From contig NZ_KI421498.1 of the NCBI RefSeq assembly GCF_000473105.1, positions 2,418,001-2,482,000 of the forward strand: a DNA stretch of 64,000 nt. Reading direction: 5' to 3'. The DNA comes from Phaeobacter inhibens DSM 16374. GTDB lineage: Bacteria; Pseudomonadota; Alphaproteobacteria; Rhodobacterales; Rhodobacteraceae. Position numbers and translations under genes: made by a program. Below the pieces are notes generated by a model, which saw only the letters and a program-made list of their open reading frames with translations, did no database searches and had not been told where the DNA came from. Position 1 is the stretch's first letter, and every line of letters starts with the position of its first letter. Positions 19,401-25,628 of the stretch are shown here, piece after piece.

Positions 19401-19543
19401 GCGCCGATGGCGTCGTTGATAATCCGCTTGGGCAATTCCAACGCCGCATAGAGGAAGGGGAACGTGACCATGGTCAACGCCAACAGACCTATCTGCTGGC
19501 GCCGTGAATAGGTCCAGATGAATGAAAACAGGGTGGATTGCAT
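16415..19543 (-). CDS. ABC-type membrane protein with degenerate nucleotide site and C-terminal cNMP-binding domain
   Basis: A 1042-residue protein. Residues 1-320 form an ABC exporter membrane domain (FRTTSQGELVSMITSESEP is the usual coupling region). A nucleotide-binding domain starts at 350 (IELRNVSVKDADGNMVLEDLSLTIPAGGRVAI), but where Walker A should read GxxGxGKS it reads QSSSEAERAAF, so P-loop binding looks lost. A Q-loop-like segment appears at 427-446 and again at 713-735, separated by about 270 residues without recognisable domain. The signature region is PAGLGGTALEP (769-779) and Walker B is DILILDRALASHD, lacking the catalytic glutamate. Residues 885-1010 resemble a cyclic-nucleotide-binding domain (GDYVFQYGEAGDAVFLCLSG). 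Start follows AAAGGAG. Coupled to the CPBP gene. Confidence 0.82.
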   Translation of the reverse strand: MQSTLFSFIWTYSRRQQIGLLALTMVTFPFLYAALELPKRIINDAIGAPMDQVEVLGQQIGQVDYLLLLCVGFLAAVLISGLLKMRLNTMKGIVAERLLRRLRYTLINRMMRFPAPYFRTTSQGELVSMITSESEPMGGLMGDAVAQPVFQAGQMLTIVAFLFMQSVWFGLASVALIPLQAWLIPMLQRQINLLNKDRIQEVRAFSAEIGETAAGIGDLRINGGRRYRLAQISARLGRLFDIRRRIYTKKYFMKFLNNMIGHLTPFVFYSAGGVLAIRGDITVGALVAALAAYKDLSAPWRELLTYYNQVQDMSLRWSIMTDRFAPKGMIPEELIEGTPTDIPHLRGAIELRNVSVKDADGNMVLEDLSLTIPAGGRVAIQSSSEAERAAFAALLTREVVPFRGSVTIAGYRLDQLHQGVIAARVGYAYSRPYLFNGSLGDNVLMSLRDHPHMPAGSESRGKSRVMTEACRAGNSPDPLAADWINPALAGLGSENELRDWWFQLVEAMGIDEQLFRRTLHTRFQIGPHLGLVQQIIALRPLVAERLAHAGLADVVHRFDPEVFNPAVPLGGNILFAAPTRPLAPEELIAEDGPIISALRDHGLQQDVITFGLGVMETLRQTFGREDTNHPLFKRLGLDEALYQRIAEVADRQATLGVTGLREDERVLLASVPFLISEEQIGTAFPERFKQRILDMRRDVAPALQAQLGDLFVSITPDAYLPRLTVLENVLYGRLSLSAGAKAKQVEDLVAEVLEEHGLRKRLALILYDLPAGLGGTALEPVFQERAAFTRAAIKRPDILILDRALASHDSASRLKSRERLSKLMPNATMLFLEDQFNHPERYDIFVKIQNGRIDGVEGNLTDPMESAARNDLGKRLELIQSTELFSKLDARNQRLLAFSARWHDVANGDYVFQYGEAGDAVFLCLSGKADLFWPDRAPETAPISQIEPGRLIGDLAVILHETRQLDLIAVEDCRFLRIGAEEYRAVIEADAGVAVQLLETVSRHLVQVAGVARAADQNVADGDTPAVAAAAIVAEERPGNVH

Positions 19544-19734
19544 CCCCTGCTCCTTTTGCGTGTCGGAAGATCTCAGCGAGAAATCGCCTGCTGGCTGTGC
19601 AGCGGTCAGACCGTAATCATTGCCCCCTGACATTACAAGGCAACACCCGGTCGACTTTTGTGTGAGGCGCTTGCTCCAACACGCCCCTCGGACTATGCCA
19701 AGGTTGAGCAAGACAACGACAGGCAGAGACCACT

Positions 19735-20535
19735 GTGACCATCGTAAGCAACGGAAACAACGTATCTATTCAGGATGGAGAGCAGGCTGCGCAACAAGCG
19801 CAATACGGGTGGATCTCTATCCTGGCGGGCAGATACTGGTGTGGCTTTTCTACCGCCTTTGCACAGTGGTTTTGCGGTGGCGCACAGCGTATATCGTCAA
19901 CGATCAGGCAATGTGGTCTGTCCCGGCTGACCCTAATGATGGTGGCCCCTCTCGCGCTGGCGGGATGCGCTGCGGGAACCGGCCCGTCGCGGATCACAGA
20001 TACATCTGGCCCGCAACCCGGCGATATCACCCGCATGAGCTTTGCCAGCGACACCATTCATCTGGTTCCGCCAACCGGATTTTGCATCGATCCTCGCATG
20101 ACCGGCCACCGGGCCGAAGGTGGCTTTGCCATCGTGGTCCCCTGCTCCAGCTTGCGCCCCGGCCCCTCGGGCCGCAACCGCGCCTTGATTACAGTCGCTG
20201 TTGGCCCCGCCGGACCAGCGGATAAGGCACTGACCAGCGCGGATCTGCTGGAAAATGCGCCCGGCGCGCGACTGCTGACGGAACGGAGCGATATGATGCT
20301 GCCATTGGTCAAACTGAACATGCCGGATCACCGCGCCCGAGGCGCCAGCCCGATCCATTGGCGCGGCGCCTTCGTGCTGAACGATCAACTGGTGGCGGTT
20401 GCGCTCTATGCCCCCGGCGGCAGCCGCAACCTCGGCGGGCACGGCGCGCGACTGCTGAATGAGCTGACCGCGAAAACGCTTGAAGCCTCCGTGACCGCAG
20501 ATCTGCCCCCCAGCACCGATGCCGCCGCGCAATAG
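19735..20535 (+). CDS. Putative lipoprotein of unknown function
   Basis: The open frame starts at a GTG at 19735 and encodes up to 266 residues. A lipoprotein signal LTLMMVAPLALAGC ends at residue 81, with Cys following LALAG as a good lipobox, so the first 60 or so residues are unlikely to be translated and the real start is uncertain. ATGs at 19936 and 19939 would leave a signal with no basic residues. The mature part (PPTGFCIDPRMTGHRAEGGFAIVVPCSSL..., SPIHWRGAFVLNDQLVAVALYAPGG) has two cysteines and resembles hypothetical periplasmic proteins of roseobacters. I do not recognise a domain. It is divergent from the ABC-like gene. Confidence 0.6.
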   Translation: MTIVSNGNNVSIQDGEQAAQQAQYGWISILAGRYWCGFSTAFAQWFCGGAQRISSTIRQCGLSRLTLMMVAPLALAGCAAGTGPSRITDTSGPQPGDITRMSFASDTIHLVPPTGFCIDPRMTGHRAEGGFAIVVPCSSLRPGPSGRNRALITVAVGPAGPADKALTSADLLENAPGARLLTERSDMMLPLVKLNMPDHRARGASPIHWRGAFVLNDQLVAVALYAPGGSRNLGGHGARLLNELTAKTLEASVTADLPPSTDAAAQ

Positions 20536-20716
20536 CGACCGATGCCCCGGCTGCAAACAGGTCGACGCACCCACCAATGCCATCGACCGGCAAGATTACC
20601 GGCCCGGAGGTTTGTCAGCGCCGATCGCTTTGGCTAGGGTCAGAAAAACAATGCGCACGTCGCCACATTCCGCATCGCGCCGACAATGACAGTGCGCAGG
20701 ACAGGATATTGAGCCT

Positions 20717-21478
20717 ATGGGCAGGACGATTGAAAAACTGCTATTCAAACGCGTGCTGAAACGATGGCGACGGCTTGCACAACAGGCTCCCAAGGCGCCG
20801 CTCAGCCGCCTGAGGGAACAGCGCAATCGCGCCAGAACACTGCGTTTGCATCTGGATCGACTGGTTCATGTCGCCGAAAGCCGACTGGCGCTGCCGCAAA
20901 TCGGGTCCAACGCCTTTCCCCGCCCCCATGGTACCGACTGGGGCTGGCGCCCGGAACTCTGGCGCGGCCCGCTGCCTGTTCCCGGTGCCTCCGCGATTCC
21001 CAGCAAAACCCGGCTCGGCGATGAGGTTCAGCTGTTTCACGACTGCGCCGTCTCAGAAATCACCCTGCGCCAGCTGCGCAACAACCGTGAGGAAGACCTC
21101 GCCCCCTATGGCGTCCGTCTGGACGTGTTTCGCTTTGACGGTTCCTTCCTGTCGCTGGTTATCGAGCTGCCGCAAGAGGTGACCAACGGGCTAAGCCGTG
21201 ATCATCTGCTGCGGGTGGATTGCACGGTGGAAACCGAAAACCCGATAGAAATCTTTGCCCGGCTCAACATCAAGCATGGTCCGAACACCGAACAATTGGT
21301 GCGTGAAATGCCCATGGGCGACAAGCGGACCCACGTCGAATATGACCTCGCCTATGCTGAGCTGAACGAAAAACGCGTCGAGCGGCTGTGGCTGGAACTG
21401 ATTTTTGAAGCCCCGGAAATGAACCAGGTGACCCTGCGCGATCTCACCCTGTCCCGCAGCCGTCGCGCCAGTCTCTAA
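20717..21478 (+). CDS. DUF6478-like conserved protein
   Basis: A 253-residue soluble protein with a strongly basic N-terminal helix (FKRVLKRWRRLAQQAPKAPLSRLREQRNRARTLRLHLDRL) and a beta-rich body with WGWRPELWRGPLPVPG and RLGDEVQLFHDCAVSEITLRQLRN. I recognise it as a Rhodobacteraceae-restricted family of unknown function (DUF6478 from memory). No catalytic motif, signal peptide or membrane segment is visible. It is followed 21 bp downstream by a small protein on the same strand, likely in the same operon; the mostly beta second half and its LWLELIFEAPEMNQVTLRDL ending could be a carbohydrate-binding-like sandwich (speculative). Confidence 0.7.
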   Translation: MGRTIEKLLFKRVLKRWRRLAQQAPKAPLSRLREQRNRARTLRLHLDRLVHVAESRLALPQIGSNAFPRPHGTDWGWRPELWRGPLPVPGASAIPSKTRLGDEVQLFHDCAVSEITLRQLRNNREEDLAPYGVRLDVFRFDGSFLSLVIELPQEVTNGLSRDHLLRVDCTVETENPIEIFARLNIKHGPNTEQLVREMPMGDKRTHVEYDLAYAELNEKRVERLWLELIFEAPEMNQVTLRDLTLSRSRRASL

Positions 21479-21499
21479 CCCGCATTCGAAAGGCCCGAT

Positions 21500-21877
21500 A
21501 TGAGCCAGCTGACATTGACCAAAATTCGTTTTCGCGACGGCCTGTGGGAGGGACGGATCGCAGGCCCCGGAGCGTCAGGCTCCATGCCCGTGATCGAGGT
21601 GCGCCACTTGGACCGCCCGGTGCCAGATGTCGCCCTAGAAGAAAGTGAAACCGCTGACGAATGGTCCCTTACCATTCCAATCCCAACCGAAGCGATTGCC
21701 GATGGTGTCCAGAGTTTTGTGATCTATGATCTGACGGCCGATACAAAAATCGGTGATTTCACTCTCATCTGCGGTGAGCTGACCGGCGATGATCTGCGAG
21801 TCGAGGTAGAACTGTTGCGCGCCGAACTCGATATGCTGAAACGTGCCTTCCGCCGTCATTGCGTCGAAACACAATAA
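21500..21877 (+). CDS. Small conserved hypothetical protein with C-terminal coiled coil
   Basis: A 125-residue protein, MSQLTLTKIRFRDGLWEGRI at the start, acidic overall, beta-rich in residues 1-85 and ending in a heptad-like helix (LRVEVELLRAELDMLKRAFRRHC). No known domain is recognised. Because it sits directly downstream of the DUF6478-like gene and shares orientation, the two probably form one transcript and perhaps one complex. Its C-terminal helix would suit oligomerization. The start has only a weak ribosome site (GAAAGG about 10 nt upstream). Confidence 0.68.
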   Translation: MSQLTLTKIRFRDGLWEGRIAGPGASGSMPVIEVRHLDRPVPDVALEESETADEWSLTIPIPTEAIADGVQSFVIYDLTADTKIGDFTLICGELTGDDLRVEVELLRAELDMLKRAFRRHCVETQ

Positions 21878-21938
21878 CGGCCTCCGAGAGGATATTCAGG
21901 CTCTAATAAGGGCGAAGTTCTGACACGCCACCGCGCTG

Positions 21939-22871
21939 TCAGCTCCGCGATTTTGTCAGCGCCAAAAACACATCTTCCAGATCAGCTTCCTCGGTCTTGA
22001 CGTCCCGGATCGAAATCCCGGCCTCACGTACCGCCGACAAAACCTCTTCTGCGCGGGTCCGATTGCCGTGGTAGCGCAGGATCACCGCGCCATCGCCGCG
22101 CAACTCCGATGCGATCCCATCGCCCACTGGCAATGCCGTCACAGGATGCGCCGGATGAACAACCATGGCCTTTGCATCCAGCCGCCCCAGCAGATTTGCA
22201 GTAGTGTCGCGCGCCACCAGCTCACCCTGATTGATGATGGCAATTTCATCACACATTTCCTCGGCCTCTTCGAGGTAATGTGTGGTCAGAATAATTGTCA
22301 TGCCTTGCGCGTTCAGCTTGCGGATATTCTCCCACAACATCTGGCGCAATTCTATATCCACACCTGCCGTTGGTTCATCCAGTACGAGGATATTGGGGTG
22401 ATGGACCAGCGCCTTGCCCAACAGCAACCGCCGCTGCATCCCGCCCGACAGGGTCCGGGCGTAGGCATGCGCCTTATCCTCCAACCCAACCATGCGCAGA
22501 ATATCATCACTGCGGCGTTCGGCTTTCGGCACCCCGTACAATCCGGCCTGCACCTCCAGCGCGCCACGCGGGCTGAAAAACGGATCCAGGTTCAACTCCT
22601 GTGGCATCACCCCGATGGAGGCACGGGACTGGCGCGGGTTTTCATCCTGATCGAAGCCCCAGATCGTGACCTTTCCCGCTGTTTTCAGTACCAGCCCGGC
22701 CAGAATATTGATCATGGTGGATTTACCGGCACCGTTGGGACCGAGAAGACCAAAGACCGATCCGCGCGGAATGCTCAGATCCACACCTTTCAGCGCATCT
22801 TTAGCAGGTTGCCCCCTGCGGCCCTTGTAGGTTTTCTGCAAACCTTCGATACGGATTGCGTCCTCAGTCAT
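21939..22871 (-). CDS. ABC transporter ATP-binding protein (DrrA/NatA type)
   Basis: A 310-residue ATPase subunit with all motifs intact: Walker A GLLGPNGAGKSTMI (residues 40-53), Q-loop GVMPQELNLDPFF, signature LSGGMQRRLLLGKALVHHP, Walker B ILVLDEPTAGVDIELRQ and the H-loop TTHYLEEAEEM. A C-terminal 80-residue DUF4162-like region follows (VVHPAHPVTALPVGDG...), typical of ATPases that pair with ABC-2 permeases. No ABC-2 permease is adjacent on either side, so the partner must be encoded elsewhere. It converges with the DUF6478 gene pair and is divergent from the zinc-finger gene. Confidence 0.92.
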   Translation of the reverse strand: MTEDAIRIEGLQKTYKGRRGQPAKDALKGVDLSIPRGSVFGLLGPNGAGKSTMINILAGLVLKTAGKVTIWGFDQDENPRQSRASIGVMPQELNLDPFFSPRGALEVQAGLYGVPKAERRSDDILRMVGLEDKAHAYARTLSGGMQRRLLLGKALVHHPNILVLDEPTAGVDIELRQMLWENIRKLNAQGMTIILTTHYLEEAEEMCDEIAIINQGELVARDTTANLLGRLDAKAMVVHPAHPVTALPVGDGIASELRGDGAVILRYHGNRTRAEEVLSAVREAGISIRDVKTEEADLEDVFLALTKSRS

Positions 22872-22942
22872 TGCGGCCCTTGCCCCCGGTTTTCCCTTGG
22901 CTCATAAAAGCCACTAACTGATAACCAAGAGGACCGCCAGAG

Positions 22943-23125
22943 ATGACCATCGAAGCGCCGGAAACCAAGATCGTGGACAGCTACCGCGTCGCCTGCGACG
23001 GCAGCGAAGGTGCGCTGGGACATCCACGGGTCTACCTGCAAATTCCCGAGGCCGAAGGCTTCGTCGAATGCCCCTATTGCGACTGCAAATTCGTCCATAA
23101 GGATGCTGTGGGCAAGCAAGCGTAG
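22943..23125 (+). CDS. Zinc-finger (zf-CHCC, NDUFS6-like) protein
   Basis: A 60-residue protein with a Cys...His...Cys-x2-Cys set: [24 protein letters not shown], then [13 protein letters not shown]. This matches the short bacterial zf-CHCC proteins, homologous to the zinc subunit NDUFS6/NUMM of mitochondrial complex I, which in alphaproteobacteria is a likely accessory subunit of NADH dehydrogenase. The ribosome site AGAGG lies about 10 nt upstream. It is monocistronic, closed by a strong terminator 25 bp downstream. Confidence 0.88.
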   Translation: MTIEAPETKIVDSYRVACDGSEGALGHPRVYLQIPEAEGFVECPYCDCKFVHKDAVGKQA

Positions 23126-23150
23126 CGGCCTGCCATATCTCCATTCTAAC

Positions 23151-23179
23151 AAAACGCCGCCAGCTTGGGCGGCGTTTTT
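23151..23179 (+). terminator. Intrinsic terminator after the zinc-finger gene
   Basis: A perfect 9-bp stem (AACGCCGCC and GGCGGCGTT) around a 6-nt loop is followed by TTTTT. An A-run on the left arm means that it could also stop transcription in the other direction. Confidence 0.88.
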
Positions 23180-23333
23180 CGTATGTGCGTATACTCCCGC
23201 CCACTGTCAGAAACAGAAGTCGGTTGTAACGAATTTGAAGCATCAAGACTGCAACGATCAGGGCATGGTAGCTGTTTCTTTACGATGATGGTGCACAGAA
23301 TAAAGAGTGTATCTGCCACTACCGGAGATTGAG

Positions 23334-25388
23334 ATGTACAGCGTCGTTCAGTGCATTACGCAAGAACACAGCCTGGGCCTTGTGGCCGTGGCTGCGCTTG
23401 TCTGCGTCATCGGTTCCTGTCTGTCGGTACTGATGACCCAGCGCCTCGGCCGGACGGCTGGCACGCGCAAACTTGTCCAGCTTGCCCTCACCAGCCTGAT
23501 CAGCGGCGGCACCGTCTGGACGACACATTTCATCGCCATGCTCGCCTTCGACCCCGGTTATGCTCATGGGTATGATCCTCTGCTGACCGGCGTGTCACTT
23601 GCTGCAGCGGTCGTGGGGATGCTCATGACAAACGGCGTCTACGCATTTGCCCACTCGACCAACTATCGGGTTGCGGCCAGCGGCGCGATGTTCGGTCTGA
23701 GCGTTTCAACCATGCACTATCTCGGAATGAGTGGGTATTTGCTGCCTGGAGAAATCGTCTGGCAAACCACCCCGTTGATTTCATCGATTTTGCTCGGCGC
23801 TGTGCTGGGGGTGGCGACCTACGAATATCTGACACGCTATGTGACCGGGCGGCACTGGATTGTCGCAGTTGTTCTGATGACACTGACAATCTGCACCATG
23901 CATTTCACCGGAATGTCAGCCATCACAGTGCAACTCAGCCCACTCTACTCTGTCCCACCAGAAGTAATTTCTGACGCGACACTCGGCCTGTTCGTACTTG
24001 GAACGATGGCAATCATCCTGATGATCGGTTTTGCGGCGCTGAGCATTGAAACCAACATGGAGAGCGAGGCGCGCAATCAGCTGCAACATGCCGCGTTGCA
24101 TGATCCGCTGACCGGCCTGCCCAACCGGATGGCCCTGACGCGCAAAATGGCAAGCCTGACCGAATTGCTGGAACGCGACGAGACAGAGCGCGTGGCCGTG
24201 CTGACCCTGGACCTCAATCTTTTCAAAGAGATCAATGACCTATACGGTCACTCTGCCGGAGACTCCGTTCTGACGACGGTGGCGAACCGCCTCAATTCCG
24301 TGCTGGAGAAAGATGAATTTATCGCCCGCGTTGGAGGTGATGAATTTGTTGCTCTGAAACAGGGTTTCCGCCGGGTCGATCAGGTACTGGCCTTTGCCGA
24401 ACGCCTGCATGCGCTCACCGTGGAACCCGTGGATTTCGACAATACATCCGCCATCATCGGCGTCGCGATCGGCGTTGCCACCAGCCTTGAGGACGGTCGG
24501 GATATCCGCGATCTGCTACACAAATCGGACGTGGCCATGTATCGCGCCAAGGCGGATGCCGACCGGCATATCTACCTGTTCAACGCACAGATGGAGAAAC
24601 ACAACCGCGCGCGTCTGGAACTGGTCAGCGATCTTCGGCAGGCCTGTATCGCTGGCGATCAGTTTGAACTGGCGTATCAGCTACAGAACGACCTCAGTTC
24701 CCTTGCACCCGTTGGCTTTGAGGTCCTGCTGCGCTGGAATCACCCCACAAAAGGTCGCGTTTCTCCGGACACCTTCATCCCGATTGCTGAAGAGACAGGG
24801 TTGATCCGTGAGATTGGCCTCTGGGTTCTGCGCACGGCCTGTCAGGAAGCCAGCAGTTGGCCGGGGGATTTCAACATCGCCGTCAATGTCGCCCCGCAAC
24901 AGTTGATGCAACCGTCCTTTGCCGAACATGTCTCGGACATCCTGCTGGAAACCGGCCTGCCGGCCGAACGGCTCGAACTGGAAATCACAGAGGCCAGTAT
25001 CATCGATGATCAGGTCCATACGCTGAAGGTCATGCAGCAGCTCAAGACCATGGGTCTGCGCATTGCCATGGATGACTTTGGCACCGGCTATTCCTCGCTC
25101 GCGATGCTGCAAACATTCCCCTTCGACAAGATCAAGATTGATCAGAGCTTCGTTCAGAATGTGCACATCGACGCACAGCGGGCTGCAATCGTACGCTCGA
25201 CCCTGCTGCTCGGCGCGGCATTGAACATTCCCGTCCTGGCCGAAGGTGTCGAAGTCGAGGACGAACTACAGTTCCTGCGCATGGAAAATTGTTCTTCGGT
25301 GCAGGGGTTCTATTTCGGCAAACCAATGACCCGCGACGAAATGCGCGAAGTCGTGCAAGCAAATCAGCCGAAAAAGAAAACCGCTTAA
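23334..25388 (+). CDS. MHYT-domain diguanylate cyclase/phosphodiesterase (GGDEF-EAL)
   Basis: A 684-residue inner-membrane protein of c-di-GMP signalling. Residues 1-245 form the seven-helix MHYT sensor, with repeats TTHFIAMLAF, TMHYLGMSGY and TMHFTGMSAI that supply His/Met ligands thought to bind copper or sense diatomic gases. The GGDEF domain at about 265-425 has RVGGDEFVAL, so the cyclase site is intact; no RxxD inhibitory site precedes it. The EAL domain at 440-680 has EVLLRW instead of EAL, but keeps ELEITEA, AMDDFGTGYSSL, KIDQSFV, LAEGVE and QGFYFGKPM. Start follows GGAG; an upstream in-frame ATG at 23307 is less likely. Confidence 0.92.
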   Translation: MYSVVQCITQEHSLGLVAVAALVCVIGSCLSVLMTQRLGRTAGTRKLVQLALTSLISGGTVWTTHFIAMLAFDPGYAHGYDPLLTGVSLAAAVVGMLMTNGVYAFAHSTNYRVAASGAMFGLSVSTMHYLGMSGYLLPGEIVWQTTPLISSILLGAVLGVATYEYLTRYVTGRHWIVAVVLMTLTICTMHFTGMSAITVQLSPLYSVPPEVISDATLGLFVLGTMAIILMIGFAALSIETNMESEARNQLQHAALHDPLTGLPNRMALTRKMASLTELLERDETERVAVLTLDLNLFKEINDLYGHSAGDSVLTTVANRLNSVLEKDEFIARVGGDEFVALKQGFRRVDQVLAFAERLHALTVEPVDFDNTSAIIGVAIGVATSLEDGRDIRDLLHKSDVAMYRAKADADRHIYLFNAQMEKHNRARLELVSDLRQACIAGDQFELAYQLQNDLSSLAPVGFEVLLRWNHPTKGRVSPDTFIPIAEETGLIREIGLWVLRTACQEASSWPGDFNIAVNVAPQQLMQPSFAEHVSDILLETGLPAERLELEITEASIIDDQVHTLKVMQQLKTMGLRIAMDDFGTGYSSLAMLQTFPFDKIKIDQSFVQNVHIDAQRAAIVRSTLLLGAALNIPVLAEGVEVEDELQFLRMENCSSVQGFYFGKPMTRDEMREVVQANQPKKKTA

Positions 25389-25628
25389 ACCCCTGACCTG
25401 AGGTTGATTGCTACTGCACCCGATCCAGCACCGCTTTGCGTGCTGGTCTGGTTCTGGGCTTCGCGGCATCGGGCATGGCCGCGGGGTCATCAGCAACGGC
25501 CCAAGTGTAATAGCGGCAAAATGTGCCGCAGGCCCTTGGCGCCGCCACGCCGGGGTGCGAAACGGCAATTGCTCTCACTCGCGCGATCACCGATAACGGG
25601 GACAACGCGAAACACCGGAGCATCAGCC
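25389..25628. other. Intergenic region before polA
   Basis: The 240-bp spacer holds a hairpin with a 7-bp stem (CCAGCAC and GTGCTGG, 25425-25446), without a T-run, just after the GGDEF-EAL gene. The polA frame stays open through the region, but family homology begins only at 25629. I see no other gene and cannot assign a promoter. Confidence 0.5.
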
